Part shown: positions 17,397 through 25,589 of the stretch, one piece after another
Layout: the number at the start of each line of letters is the position of its first letter
How positions within the stretch are numbered: the first letter of the stretch is position 1
Origin: Azospirillum sp. TSH64
GTDB lineage: Bacteria; Pseudomonadota; Alphaproteobacteria; Azospirillales; Azospirillaceae
Direction of reading: 5' to 3'
Length of the DNA: 43,128 bases
NCBI RefSeq assembly: GCF_003116035.1
Contig: NZ_LGQW01000015.1
Coordinates: forward strand, 2,720,348-2,763,475
Notes under the pieces: generated by a model
Database searches by the model: none
What the model saw: only the letters and a program-made list of their open reading frames with translations
Told to the model about the DNA's origin: nothing
Translations under genes and position numbers: made by a program

Positions 17397-17614
17397 GTAG
17401 GCCCGACCGGTTCATCCCGGTTGCCGAAGACGCCGGCCACATCCTCAGTCTTGGCGAATTGGTCCTGCGGCAGGCCACGCAGGGCCAGTTCGTTGAATCC
17501 GCCGTCCGTCTTGGTGTTGTTGAAGATGATGGCGAACTGGCGGTTCGCCGGAGTTTCGGCCCGGCCGGGTGAAACCATCGCCACGACAAACAGCACGATC
17601 AGCAGGAAGGGCAT
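17394..17614 (-). pseudogene. N-terminal fragment of a periplasmic binding protein (BMP/PnrA-like)
   Basis: On the minus strand an ATG at 17614 begins a signal peptide (FLLIVLFVVAMVSPGRAE), then RQFAIIFNNTKTDGGFNELA, which resembles the start of BMP/PnrA-type basic-membrane-protein receptors. Similarity stops after ~50 residues and the frame then crosses the receiver fragment on the other strand. It is a truncated gene start, not a functional receptor. The family assignment is tentative. Confidence 0.45.
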
Positions 17615-17649
17615 AGGGCTTCACCTCGTCAGGACCGACTTGGCTGCAC

Positions 17650-17918
17650 TGTCGCAGACCTGCTTTGCGCCAGAATGAATATCACATGACGGTTTGGGGA
17701 ATTTCGAAATAAAACCGACAATAAAATGCAATTGCCTCCACAAACACGTAAACAATAAATGAACAGTGAATTTTTTGTGAAAATATTCAAGAGGATTAAA
17801 TTGGTAACGGGCAATTAATGATGCGGAATCGACATTGTCACAGCGCCTTTCACAACGTGCCTCTCCGCCCTCCGGTCCTGTGCTGGAACCGGGGTCTGGC
17901 CGTCCAAGGAGTATTGCC
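17650..17918. other. AT-rich upstream region of the binding-protein/chemoreceptor pair
   Basis: About 270 bp with a markedly AT-rich core at 17700-17815, unlike the GC-rich surroundings. A weak promoter-like pair, TTGTGA and TAAATT with a 16-bp spacer, lies near 17774-17801. No gene is seen. The base composition suggests regulatory DNA, transferred DNA, or both. Confidence 0.4.
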
Positions 17919-18668
17919 GTGATTGGAAGACTGATAGGTCTTACTCTTTTCCTGGCCGGAACCGTCGTGGCGTCCGCCGCAGGAGCCAAGGCGGATACGG
18001 TTCGCCTGACGACGCTGGAGTGGCCCCCCTATTCCGGTTCTCTGCCGGACAATGGTTTCTCGAGCATCGTGGTCCGCGAAGCGTTCAAAGCGATGGGGCA
18101 TACGGTCAGCATTGACGTATTGCCCTGGCAGCGCGCCGTCCACAGCGCCAAGGAAGAGCCCGGCATCGTCGGGTACTTTCCGGAATATCCGGCGGATCTC
18201 GATGGCTTCGCCCTTTCCGGCCCGATCGGCGACAGCCCGCTCGGTCTGATCGTTCCGGCCGGTGCCAGGATCGCCGACACCAGCCCCACCGGCTTGGCCC
18301 GCCTGAAGCTGGGCGTGGTCAATGGCTATGTGAATGCCAAGCCGGTGGGCGACGCCATCGCGGCAAACGGCCTGAAGCCGGAAGCGGTGGTGGACGATAC
18401 CACCAACATCCGCAAGGTCGCCGCCGGCCGGATCGAGGCTGCGGAGATCGACCGTTATGTCTTCTCCTACCTGATGCGCAACACCGCAGAACTGAAGCCT
18501 CTTCAGGACAAGGTTGAATTCGGCCCGCTTCTCGAAGCGAAGACGCTTCACGTCGCCTTCAATACAAAACCGGAAGGGCAAAAGTGGGCTGCGATCTTTG
18601 CCGAAGGGCTGAAGAAGATCGACATCGGCACCCTCCAGAAGCAGCACCTGTCGGCCCTCACGCAATAG
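17919..18668 (+). CDS. Periplasmic solute-binding protein, family 3
   Basis: Secreted receptor of 249 residues with a Sec signal peptide ending near AAGAKADT. The mature start [13 protein letters not shown] and the central [12 protein letters not shown] are hallmarks of SBP_bac_3 proteins. The GTG at 17919 is chosen because AAGGAG lies 7 bases upstream and the signal peptide starts there; an upstream frame from 17835 adds a non-hydrophobic tail. No permease or ATPase is nearby. The next gene, 107 bp downstream, is a chemoreceptor, so this protein may present a ligand to it rather than feed an importer (inference). Confidence 0.85.
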   Translation: MIGRLIGLTLFLAGTVVASAAGAKADTVRLTTLEWPPYSGSLPDNGFSSIVVREAFKAMGHTVSIDVLPWQRAVHSAKEEPGIVGYFPEYPADLDGFALSGPIGDSPLGLIVPAGARIADTSPTGLARLKLGVVNGYVNAKPVGDAIAANGLKPEAVVDDTTNIRKVAAGRIEAAEIDRYVFSYLMRNTAELKPLQDKVEFGPLLEAKTLHVAFNTKPEGQKWAAIFAEGLKKIDIGTLQKQHLSALTQ

Positions 18669-18775
18669 CGGCATCCGCCCGTCAGCCCCACTGCGATCCC
18701 GGAGACAGGGGCAGTCCCGAAGATGATGGATTGGATCCCCGCGTCGCCGGGGCTGCCGCGTCAAAAGGAGTAGCG

Positions 18776-20341
18776 ATGTTCGGACTCTACCGCCGCAATC
18801 TTACGGTCCGTGTTCTGTTTCCGATCGCCGCCCTCTTCGTCGCTCTTGCCCTCGCCGCGATGACGGGCGTCGCCTACATGAACATGGCCGTTGCCCGCAA
18901 TGGGCTTACGGAACGGGCGCAGATGATCGCGACGGCTCTTGCCGGCGGGGCCGGCGAGGCCCTGTGGAACATGGATGGCAATGCGGCGTCGGCTCTGCTT
19001 GCGGCACTGTCGGCCGATCCCGACTATGTCGGCAGTTCCATCAAGGACAAGGACGGCAAGGTCTTCGCCTCGCACGGCGCCACGGTCTCGCAGTCCGAAG
19101 CCGGAATCATGGGCACAGCTCCCGTAACGCGCAGCGAGGGCGCGAAAGCGACGGAGATCGGAACGCTCCAGGTCAGGCTGTCGACCCAGCGCATCCAGAA
19201 CGACATCCGCACGACCACGGCGATCATCGCGCTGGCCGCTCTGCTGGCGGTCCTGGTGATCTGCGGCGTCCTCGGCGCCATCGTCCGAACCGTCACCCGT
19301 CCGATCGCACAGATGACCCGCGTGATGAGTGCACTTGCCGCCGGCGAAACCGACGTCGACGTTCCGGCCACCGGACGGGAGGACGAGGTCGGCAAGATGG
19401 CCTTCGCCGTACAGAGCTTCCGGGAAAACGCCATCGAGCGGCGCCGGCTGGAAGCCGAGCAGCTGCACCTGCGCGAGGAAGCCGAACGGCAGCGGCAGCA
19501 TGCGCTGGCCTCGGTCGCCGAAACCTTCGACCGCGACGTCGCACGCCTGCTGACGGACGTCAACAGGACATCCTCCTCCATGGGCCTGTCGGTCGGCGAG
19601 GTGGCCGCCAGCGCCGGCGAGAACGCCACGGTCAGCCAGACTGTCGCCCACACATCGGAGGAGGTCAGCAGCAGCGTGCAGACCGTGGCAGCGGCTGTGG
19701 AGGAACTGGCCGCATCAATCCGTGAGATCTCCATTCAGGCGCAAAGCTCGCAGGCCGAATCGCAGGGTGCCAGCCGGCAGGTCGCCGCCACGGTCGATCT
19801 CATGAACCGGCTCGTCGGCGATGCCGGGCGGATCGGAGACGTCCTGACGCTCATCACCTCCATCGCAGGGCAAACCAACCTGCTGGCGCTGAACGCCACC
19901 ATCGAAGCGGCCCGGGCGGGCGAGGCCGGCAAGGGCTTCGCGGTGGTGGCAACCGAAGTGAAGAATCTCGCGGGTCAGACCGCCAAGGCGACGGAGGAGA
20001 TTTCCGCCCTGATCGGAGCGATCCAGGCATCGACCGGGGATGCCGCCGGCAAGATCGGCGATATCTCGCGCGTCATGGACCAGTTGAACAGCATCAGTGC
20101 GTCGATTGCTGCAGCCGTCGAACAACAGAATGCGGCGACGACGGAAATCAGCCGTGCGGTCCAGCAGGCTGCCCAGGGGACCGAGCGCCTGCGCCTGAAC
20201 GTTCACACCGTTGCCGACTCCGCGCAGCGCAACGGGACCGCCGCTGCGTCCCTGCATGGCGGCATTCAGGACCTGGAACGCGGCGTCCATGAACTCCAGG
20301 CGCAGGTCGACCGCTTTGTCGGGACGTTGCAGGCTGGCTGA
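18776..20341 (+). CDS. Methyl-accepting chemotaxis protein
   Basis: Membrane chemoreceptor of 521 residues. TM1 is about 14-38, a short periplasmic sensor of ~105 residues follows (with [20 protein letters not shown], typical of small ligand domains in Azospirillum-type receptors), TM2 about 143-168, HAMP about 169-222, then the signalling domain with the hairpin tip [20 protein letters not shown] and [12 protein letters not shown]. There is no C-terminal pentapeptide for CheR/CheB tethering. AAGGAG lies 5 bases before the ATG at 18776. It reports to CheA/CheW encoded elsewhere. Confidence 0.95.
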   Translation: MFGLYRRNLTVRVLFPIAALFVALALAAMTGVAYMNMAVARNGLTERAQMIATALAGGAGEALWNMDGNAASALLAALSADPDYVGSSIKDKDGKVFASHGATVSQSEAGIMGTAPVTRSEGAKATEIGTLQVRLSTQRIQNDIRTTTAIIALAALLAVLVICGVLGAIVRTVTRPIAQMTRVMSALAAGETDVDVPATGREDEVGKMAFAVQSFRENAIERRRLEAEQLHLREEAERQRQHALASVAETFDRDVARLLTDVNRTSSSMGLSVGEVAASAGENATVSQTVAHTSEEVSSSVQTVAAAVEELAASIREISIQAQSSQAESQGASRQVAATVDLMNRLVGDAGRIGDVLTLITSIAGQTNLLALNATIEAARAGEAGKGFAVVATEVKNLAGQTAKATEEISALIGAIQASTGDAAGKIGDISRVMDQLNSISASIAAAVEQQNAATTEISRAVQQAAQGTERLRLNVHTVADSAQRNGTAAASLHGGIQDLERGVHELQAQVDRFVGTLQAG

Positions 20342-20450
20342 GCGCGCGGAATGCAGGCCGAGTTTATGAGGATGATGACTCGGTCTTTCAAACGGCATTC
20401 AGCACACGGCATGAACCGCCCCGGGTTTTCCGGAGGCCATTTGTGTTGAG

Positions 20451-21356
20451 TCACGCCGCGATGGCGACGTCCTCGGTTTGGGCATAGTAACGCGCTTCGG
20501 CCTCGGCGGGAGGAATGTTGCCGCTGGGTTCGAGGAGGCGCCGGTGGTTGAACCAGTCGATCCACTCCAGGGTGGCGAACTCGACGGCTTCCAGGGTGCG
20601 CCACGGTCCTCGACGGCGGATCACCTCGGTCTTATAGAGGCCGTTGATGGTCTTGGCCAAGGCGTTGTCGTAGGAATCGCCAACGCTGCCCACGGAGGGC
20701 TCGACGCCTGCCTCGGTGAGGCGATCGGTGTACCGAATGGCAAGGTATTGCGACCCGCGGTCGGAGTGGTGGATGAGGCCGCTGCCCTTGGCCGGCCGGC
20801 GGTCGTGCAGCGCCTGCTCCAGGGCATCCAGAACAAAGCCGGCGTGGGCTGTGCTGGACACCCGCCAGCCGACGATGCGGCGGGCGAAGGCGTCGATGAC
20901 GAAGGCCACGTAGACGAAGCCCTGCCATGTGGATACGTACGTGAAATCGGCCAACCACAAGGCGTTCGGACGCGGCGCCTGGAACTGCCGGTTCACCCGG
21001 TCAGCGGGGCATGACGCCGCCCGGTCACTGATCGTGGTGCGCACCGCCTTGCCGCGTGTCGCGCCCTTCAGGCCCATTTGGCGCATCAGCCGGGCCACCG
21101 TGCAGCGTGCCACGTCGATGCCTTCCCGCCCCAACTGCCGCCACACTTTCCTCACCCCATAGACCTGGAAGTTTTCATTCCAGACCCGTCGGATAGCCAA
21201 ACTCAACTCCGCGTCGCTTCGCGAGCGGGCCGGCGCCTTGGACGGATCGGCCCGACGGGCGGCATGGGCATGGTAAGTCGACGGGGCGATCGGCAGCACT
21301 CGGCAGATCGGCTCGACCCCGTGAACGGCGCGGTGCGCGTCGATGAAGGCGATCAT
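20451..21356 (-). CDS. IS3-family transposase OrfB (integrase domain, catalytic Glu replaced)
   Basis: Catalytic subunit, 301 residues, starting [20 protein letters not shown] as usual for this group, with an HTH_21 segment, then the rve integrase core. The first Asp is in [12 protein letters not shown] and the second in [10 protein letters not shown]. Exactly 35 residues later, where the DD35E glutamate belongs, the protein reads [12 protein letters not shown]; relatives have NALAETINGLYK. The codon is AAG, one transition from GAG. This should abolish strand transfer. Its ATG overlaps the OrfA stop (ATGA), so coupling is likely; I do not see a classical A6G frameshift heptamer at the junction. 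Confidence 0.9.
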   Translation of the reverse strand: MIAFIDAHRAVHGVEPICRVLPIAPSTYHAHAARRADPSKAPARSRSDAELSLAIRRVWNENFQVYGVRKVWRQLGREGIDVARCTVARLMRQMGLKGATRGKAVRTTISDRAASCPADRVNRQFQAPRPNALWLADFTYVSTWQGFVYVAFVIDAFARRIVGWRVSSTAHAGFVLDALEQALHDRRPAKGSGLIHHSDRGSQYLAIRYTDRLTEAGVEPSVGSVGDSYDNALAKTINGLYKTEVIRRRGPWRTLEAVEFATLEWIDWFNHRRLLEPSGNIPPAEAEARYYAQTEDVAIAA

Positions 21357-21682
21357 TTCTTGAACGGGCGGTCGAGCTCCGCCTGGGCGAAATACGCCGA
21401 TGCATTGCGTAGGATCTCGTTCGCCTGGCGCAGTTCCCGCACCTCACGTTCCAGTGCCTTGATCCGCTCCTGCTCGTCTGTTGTCGGACCGGGCCGCTTG
21501 CCCTGGTCACGCTCGGCCTGCCGGACCCAGTTTCGTAGCGTCTCGGGATTGCAGCCGATCTTTGCCGCTATCGAACTGATCGCCGCCCACTGCGAGGCAT
21601 GCTCGCCTTCGTGCTCGAACACCATCCGAACCGCGCGCTCGCGCACTTCAGGGGCGTATTTAGGTGATGCCTGCTTCGTCAT
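21353..21682 (-). CDS. IS3-family transposase OrfA (HTH_Tnp_1)
   Basis: DNA-binding subunit, 109 residues: a helix-turn-helix ([20 protein letters not shown] ... [20 protein letters not shown]) followed by a leucine-zipper-like coiled coil ([20 protein letters not shown]). It recognises the terminal inverted repeats and helps form the OrfAB complex. Length and composition are complete, with no internal stop. Confidence 0.93.
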   Translation of the reverse strand: MTKQASPKYAPEVRERAVRMVFEHEGEHASQWAAISSIAAKIGCNPETLRNWVRQAERDQGKRPGPTTDEQERIKALEREVRELRQANEILRNASAYFAQAELDRPFKK

Positions 21683-21732
21683 GATGACCCCATTCTCTCA
21701 GATGATGGGGCCTCCGGAAAACCCGGGGCGGT

Positions 21733-22755
21733 TCAGTCGTAGAAGGCAGCCAGCATTTTGGTGCGGATGCGCCGTCCCTGTGTCGAGATGGGCTCTCCAT
21801 ACCGGTGCAGCCAGGCATCCGCACGCAAGGCGTCGAACGTGTCTTCAAGAGCACAGACGCCGAACTCCAGCGCGATCGCCGTCACCTCCGCATGGGGCAG
21901 CAAGCGAAGGATGCCGATCAAGCCATTGCCCGACAGGTCGGCCGAGACGGAGCTGCCGTCTACGCTGGATGTGACGCCTGCGCCGAACCAGCGGGCTGCC
22001 CGTGTGAAGACTGCGGTGTCGCGGCGTTCGCTCACGATCTCCTCGGCGACACCCCACGCCCCCAGTCCCGTGTGGTAGTCGATGACCGCCACCCGGCCGG
22101 CGGCGGACAGGCGGCCGGTGAGAATGTCGGACAGCGTGCGTCGTGCGCGGGTTGGCTCCCGACCACCATAGAACAATCCCCGAGGATCGGTGTATTGACC
22201 GCCGGAAACGACGGCCTGGAACCTGGGGAACCCATGTACGCCGATGTACGCGCCGAAGATTTCGGCGCTGGCCGCCCGCGATTTCGGCGTCCACATCCTG
22301 GGCACCAGGGCTTCGCGCAGCATCTCGTAGTCCGGGTTCCCCGGAAGACGAATCTCGAAATCCACCCAGTTGCGGTTGAGGTCGACGTTCTCTTCGGTCA
22401 CGCGGCGGGTCCAGGCGAAACCATGGGGGTTGGCTGCATGAATGAGCAGCGCGGCCGTGCCCTCCGGCATCCTCGCCGCTTCGCCGCTCCGCATCCAGTC
22501 GACCTGGGCACCGGAGCCGCAATACCCCTCCACGCCGTGGACGCCGGAGATCAGGGTCAGCACACGCTCTGCCTCACGCGGTCCGATCCAGGCGACGTCG
22601 GTCGACAGAGACTCGCCATCCGGTCCGAGCATCGGACTGGCCAAGCACTCGACGTCGGCCTCAACCGCGTCCGCCGCCGCCCGGAACTTGGCCCGCGCTT
22701 CCGAATAGCTGGTGCTGAAACTCTGGATACCGTCGGTGTTTCGCTTCCCGCGCAT
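21733..22755 (-). CDS. DUF2817-family M14-like carboxypeptidase, C-terminus cut by the IS
   Basis: Putative zinc carboxypeptidase/amidase related to succinylglutamate desuccinylase folds, 340 residues. The metal site starts with SGVHGVEGYCGSG (His73, Glu76); LLIHAANPHGFAWTRRVTEE, VDLNRNW and VIDYHTGLGAWG follow, and a late acidic residue lies in ALEFGVCALEDTFDALRAD. The last codons read MLAAFYD and the stop TGA (21733-21735) is the terminal trinucleotide of the IS. Family members, as I recall them, run some 15-30 residues further after AFYP, so the tail has probably been lost; catalytic residues are all upstream and activity might survive. No clear ribosome site was found at 22755. Confidence 0.75.
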   Translation of the reverse strand: MRGKRNTDGIQSFSTSYSEARAKFRAAADAVEADVECLASPMLGPDGESLSTDVAWIGPREAERVLTLISGVHGVEGYCGSGAQVDWMRSGEAARMPEGTAALLIHAANPHGFAWTRRVTEENVDLNRNWVDFEIRLPGNPDYEMLREALVPRMWTPKSRAASAEIFGAYIGVHGFPRFQAVVSGGQYTDPRGLFYGGREPTRARRTLSDILTGRLSAAGRVAVIDYHTGLGAWGVAEEIVSERRDTAVFTRAARWFGAGVTSSVDGSSVSADLSGNGLIGILRLLPHAEVTAIALEFGVCALEDTFDALRADAWLHRYGEPISTQGRRIRTKMLAAFYD

Positions 22756-22776
22756 TGGCCCACCTGGACAAGAGCT

Positions 22777-23613
22777 TCAGTGGGCGCGGTTCAGAAAATG
22801 CTTGGCGTACTTGCCCGACAGGTCATCCATCGGGACGATGAGGCAAACATCGGTCGTGTTGAACTCTCGGTCGATGACGGCGCCGTCGCCAATGCAGCCA
22901 CCGACCCGCAGGTATCCTTTGAGCAGGGGAGGAAGCCCGGCCACGGCCGCACGGGCGCCCAGTTGCTTCACCACCGCATCGCCCGACGCTGCCGGCATCG
23001 GCAGGCGGTCCAGCGCAACGCGGCGGTCCGGCAGGGCCCGTGTCCGGAGAGCCAGCGGCGCGAGATGATGGCGGTGCAGATAGGCGAGCATGGGGGCAAG
23101 CGCGTCGATGTCCGTGCCGGGCAGGCTGGCGCAGCCGAACATCAACGAGATGTCATGCTGCAGGATGTAGGCGGCGATGCCCTGCCACAGCAGCTGCATG
23201 GTCGCCCCGTTGCGGTAAGCGGGGTCGACGCAGGACCGTCCAAGTTCCAGCAGTTCGCCGGGATGATCGAACAGGGGAGCGATGTCGAATTCGGTGGCCG
23301 AATAGAAGCCGCCGCACCGTTCCGCCACCGACCGCCGCAGAAGGCGGTAAGTGCCGACGATCGCGCCCCCCATCTTATGGTCCAGCGCATGGTCGAGGAT
23401 GACGAGATGGTCGCAGACGGCATCGAAGGCGTCCACATCACGGCCAGGGACCACGCTCGCGAGCGTGGCTCCGAGTTCATCGTGGAACACGCGGTAGCGC
23501 AAGGCCTGTGCGGCGTCAATTTCCCGGGCGCTCGTGGCCAGCCGCACCTCGAAGCGTGCCACGGCCGGGGACGCAATGGGGGCTGACACGACGTTCAAAG
23601 TCAACGAGGCCAA
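22777..23613 (-). CDS. olsB: L-ornithine N(alpha)-acyltransferase OlsB
   Basis: GNAT-fold enzyme that transfers a 3-hydroxy fatty acyl group from ACP to ornithine, giving lyso-ornithine lipid, the first step of ornithine-lipid synthesis; it acts at the inner face of the membrane. The 278-residue product has the family texts EIDAAQALRYRVFHDELGA, GTYRLLRR, FYSATEFDIAPL, LELGRSCVDPAYRNGATMQL and LPPLLKGYLRVGG. The start is a TTG at 23613 with GGGAGG 7 bases upstream (23621-23626); the ATG between them is in another frame. olsA, the second-step enzyme, is not adjacent; the DUF2817 gene downstream is unrelated. Confidence 0.9.
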   Translation of the reverse strand: MASLTLNVVSAPIASPAVARFEVRLATSAREIDAAQALRYRVFHDELGATLASVVPGRDVDAFDAVCDHLVILDHALDHKMGGAIVGTYRLLRRSVAERCGGFYSATEFDIAPLFDHPGELLELGRSCVDPAYRNGATMQLLWQGIAAYILQHDISLMFGCASLPGTDIDALAPMLAYLHRHHLAPLALRTRALPDRRVALDRLPMPAASGDAVVKQLGARAAVAGLPPLLKGYLRVGGCIGDGAVIDREFNTTDVCLIVPMDDLSGKYAKHFLNRAH

Positions 23614-23620
23614 GTGCCAT

Positions 23621-23626
23621 CCTCCC
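23621..23626 (-). promoter_or_regulatory. Ribosome binding site deciding the TTG start of olsB
   Basis: GGGAGG on the minus strand, 7 bases before TTG. It settles the start in favour of TTG over the nearer but out-of-frame ATG. Confidence 0.7.
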
Positions 23627-23685
23627 GTTCATTCCCCCATAGTTCTGCCCGAGATGCGCGACTCTATGATGAAGCGGTGGCGACG

Positions 23686-23700
23686 GTCATGTTACATGAC
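23686..23700. promoter_or_regulatory. 15-bp palindrome upstream of olsB
   Basis: GTCATGTTACATGAC: perfect 7-bp arms around one central base, 73 bp upstream of the olsB start codon. It is nested in a wider inverted repeat GCGACGGT (23680-23687) / ACCGTCGC (23713-23720). Read towards olsB it contains TTGTCAT, like half of a rhizobial PHO box, but the second half does not fit. Operator or mRNA hairpin; unresolved. Confidence 0.4.
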
Positions 23701-23733
23701 AACCGCGAAGGCACCGTCGCCAGCGAACCGGAT

Positions 23734-23752
23734 GGCCGCCCGACTGGCGGCC
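23734..23752 (-). terminator. Hairpin downstream of the DeoR-type gene
   Basis: GGCCGCC / GGCGGCC with a 5-base loop lies 8-26 bp beyond the stop of the repressor gene. No U-run follows. It is the most likely transcription end for that gene. Confidence 0.4.
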
Positions 23753-23759
23753 GCTACTG

Positions 23760-24566
23760 CTACCGCTCCTCGCCGTCGGCGATCTGCACGGCCAGACGAG
23801 CCATCTCGAACGCGCGGCCCAGCGCGGCGGGCGGCGGCGAATCCGTGACCAGAAGCCCGAAATCGCCGGCCGGGGCGATGCGGACGATGGCGGAACGCGC
23901 GAATTTGCCGGCGTCCGCGACCGCCACCGACCGGCGGGCGGCGGCCATGGCGACCCGCTTGATGCCGATTTTCTGCATGTCGAAATCCATCGGCGCACCG
24001 TCTTCATCGAAACCGGAAATGCCGATCACCGCCAGATCCAGCCGGCAACGCTCCAGCGTCGCGATCACCGCGTCACCGACCAGCGAGCCATCGGCGCCAT
24101 GCACGACGCCGCCGGTGACGAACACGTCGATGCCGGGCCGTCCGGCCAGCAGGCTTCCCGCCGACAGGCTGTTGGTGAAGACATGCAGCCGCCGCTTGCC
24201 GCGCAAGGCCCGCGCCACCGCCTCCACCGTCGTGCCGACATCGAGGAAGACCGACGCCCCCTCCGGTACCAGCGCCGCGACGGCGGCGGCGATCCGTTCC
24301 TTGCCCTGCGGCGCGATGGCCTGCTTTTCGACATAGCCCAGCCGGACCGACTGGTCGCGCACCCCGGCGCCGCCATGGAAGCGCTGGAGCAGACCGACGC
24401 CGTCGAGCCGGATGATGTCCCGCCGGATGGTCTGGTCGGACACAGCGAAATGCTCGGCCAACGCCTCGATCGTCACGAAGCCCCGGTCGCGGATCAGCGC
24501 CAGGATTTCCCGCTGGCGCAGCGGAAGACTCTGTTCCGGGTCATCCCCCTGCCCGTGCGCCGTCAT
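23760..24566 (-). CDS. DeoR/GlpR-family transcriptional repressor
   Basis: Sugar-phosphate-type repressor of 268 residues. The DeoR winged helix is at about 14-70 (LRQREILALIRDRGFVTIEA, then VSDQTIRRDIIRLDGVGLLQ and RFHGGAG). The DeoRC ligand domain follows with VFLDVGTTVEAVARAL, FTNSLSAGSLLAG, VTGGVVHGADGSLVGD and IGISGFDEDGAPMDF. The ATG at 24566 is chosen because MTAHGQGDDPEQSLPLRQRE begins just before the HTH; the longer frame to 24674 crosses operator DNA. It is divergent from an ABC importer operon and two palindromes lie between them, so it very probably represses that operon and possibly itself. DeoR proteins usually respond to a phosphorylated sugar or polyol. Confidence 0.92.
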   Translation of the reverse strand: MTAHGQGDDPEQSLPLRQREILALIRDRGFVTIEALAEHFAVSDQTIRRDIIRLDGVGLLQRFHGGAGVRDQSVRLGYVEKQAIAPQGKERIAAAVAALVPEGASVFLDVGTTVEAVARALRGKRRLHVFTNSLSAGSLLAGRPGIDVFVTGGVVHGADGSLVGDAVIATLERCRLDLAVIGISGFDEDGAPMDFDMQKIGIKRVAMAAARRSVAVADAGKFARSAIVRIAPAGDFGLLVTDSPPPAALGRAFEMARLAVQIADGEER

Positions 24567-24594
24567 GTCGCTCAAACCCCACGTCGAATGGTTG

Positions 24595-24620
24595 TGGAAG
24601 AAAACGATCAATTTCTTACA
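24595..24620. promoter_or_regulatory. Operator candidate 1 (DeoR-type palindrome)
   Basis: Forward half-site TGGAAGAAAACGATCA (24595-24610) and reverse half-site TGTAAGAAATTGATCG (complement of 24605-24620) overlap around a shared GATC. The sequence TGTAAGAAA...GATC recurs in operator 2. It lies 29 bp upstream of the repressor start codon, suited to autoregulation. Confidence 0.65.
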
Positions 24621-24753
24621 GCAAGCCCCCGCCGCTGACAAGCGGCAGCCATCGCCCGCCATGGTTGCCCACACCCGTGACAGCGCCGGCTTCCCGTCGA
24701 AATGTCCAGGAATTGCAGCCGGACGGTCACAAAAGGATCATCGAGCCGTGCTA

Positions 24754-24790
24754 TGTAAGAAAACGATCAGAACGTGATCGAAATCTTACA
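24754..24790. promoter_or_regulatory. Operator candidate 2 (DeoR-type palindrome)
   Basis: TGTAAGAAAACGATCA (24754-24769) and the complement of 24775-24790, TGTAAGATTTCGATCA, match at 13 of 16 positions around a 5-bp spacer; the inner CGATCA/TGATCG arms are perfect. It ends 13 bp before the first permease ATG, so a bound repressor would block transcription start. It shares its core with operator 1, 130 bp away, which would allow looping. Confidence 0.7.
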
Positions 24791-24803
24791 GACTCGGCAC
24801 CTC

Positions 24804-25589
24804 ATGCCCATCGTCACCGCCCTCTACCTGCTGTATCTGGCCGCCCCCATCGCCCTGCTCGCCATCGGGTCGGTGGGGCAGTCCTGGACCAACAGCCTGT
24901 TGCCCAGCGGCCTGACCGCCGGATGGTACGGGCAGCTCTGGGCCGACGCCAGCTTCCGCCGGGCCTTCACCGTCAGCCTGACCGTCTGCGCCGCGACCTG
25001 CGCCGTTACGGCGCTCATCGGCGTTCCGCTCGCCTACGCGATCTATGGCGCCTCCCGCCGGGGCGTGCGCGCCGCCGCCCGCGTGCTGTTCCTGCTGCCG
25101 GTGGCGGCGCCGCCGCTGGTGTTGGGGTTCGGCTTCATCCTGGTCTTCTCGTCGGACAGCCTGCCCTTCCTCGGCAGCGGCTGGCTGCTGGTCGCCGGCC
25201 ATGTGGTCTCGACCCTGCCCTACCTGATGCAGACCCTGGTGTCCGACATGCGCCATCTCGATCTCGTCACGCTGGAAACGGCGGCGGAATCGCTGGGTGC
25301 CGGCTTCCGCCAGCGGTTGGTCGGCATCGTGATCCCAAGCCTGCGCCAGAGCCTTTCCTCCGGCCTGATCATGGTGGCCGCCCTGTCGATCGGCGAATTC
25401 CAGATGTCCAACCTGATCGCCGGCTTCCTCTCCCGCCCCTATCCGGTGGTTCTGCTCCAGGCCTTCTACGGCGCCACCGGCTTCGCCTGCGCCGGCACCA
25501 TGCTGTTGCTGCTGCTGGCCGTTCTGTCCGCCCTCGCCTCGGCTTCGGCCGGGCGCGGGCTTCCCTCCAGCAAAGGGACGCCGTCATGA
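24804..25589 (+). CDS. ABC transporter permease (first)
   Basis: Inner-membrane permease of 261 residues with about six spans, of the PotC/PhnV-like type. The EAA loop reads ETAAESLGAGFRQRLVGIVI. The ATG at 24804 is preferred; the in-frame GTG at 24774 lies inside operator 2, and no strong ribosome site marks either. It overlaps the ATPase start by ATGA. First gene of the order permease-ATPase-receptor-permease-LOG protein. Confidence 0.88.
   Translation: MPIVTALYLLYLAAPIALLAIGSVGQSWTNSLLPSGLTAGWYGQLWADASFRRAFTVSLTVCAATCAVTALIGVPLAYAIYGASRRGVRAAARVLFLLPVAAPPLVLGFGFILVFSSDSLPFLGSGWLLVAGHVVSTLPYLMQTLVSDMRHLDLVTLETAAESLGAGFRQRLVGIVIPSLRQSLSSGLIMVAALSIGEFQMSNLIAGFLSRPYPVVLLQAFYGATGFACAGTMLLLLLAVLSALASASAGRGLPSSKGTPS

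Larger units (their letters stand above)
20412..21735 (-). mobile_element. IS3-family insertion sequence, complete, 1324 bp
   Basis: The element is bounded by perfect 27-bp terminal inverted repeats (20412-20438 and 21709-21735; outer end TGAACCGCCCCGGGTTTTCC). It encodes OrfA and OrfB on the minus strand. The sequences just outside, GCA on the left and GTC on the right, do not form the 3-bp target duplication expected of IS3-family insertions. The right end supplies the stop codon of the neighbouring DUF2817 gene. The OrfB catalytic Glu is replaced by Lys, so this copy is probably immobile on its own. Confidence 0.93.

Noticed and set aside
21340..21375. Programmed -1 frameshift site at the OrfA/OrfB junction of the IS
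   Set aside because: The junction reads TTCAAGAAATGATC, without a clear A6G heptamer; the ATGA overlap explains OrfB translation by coupling.
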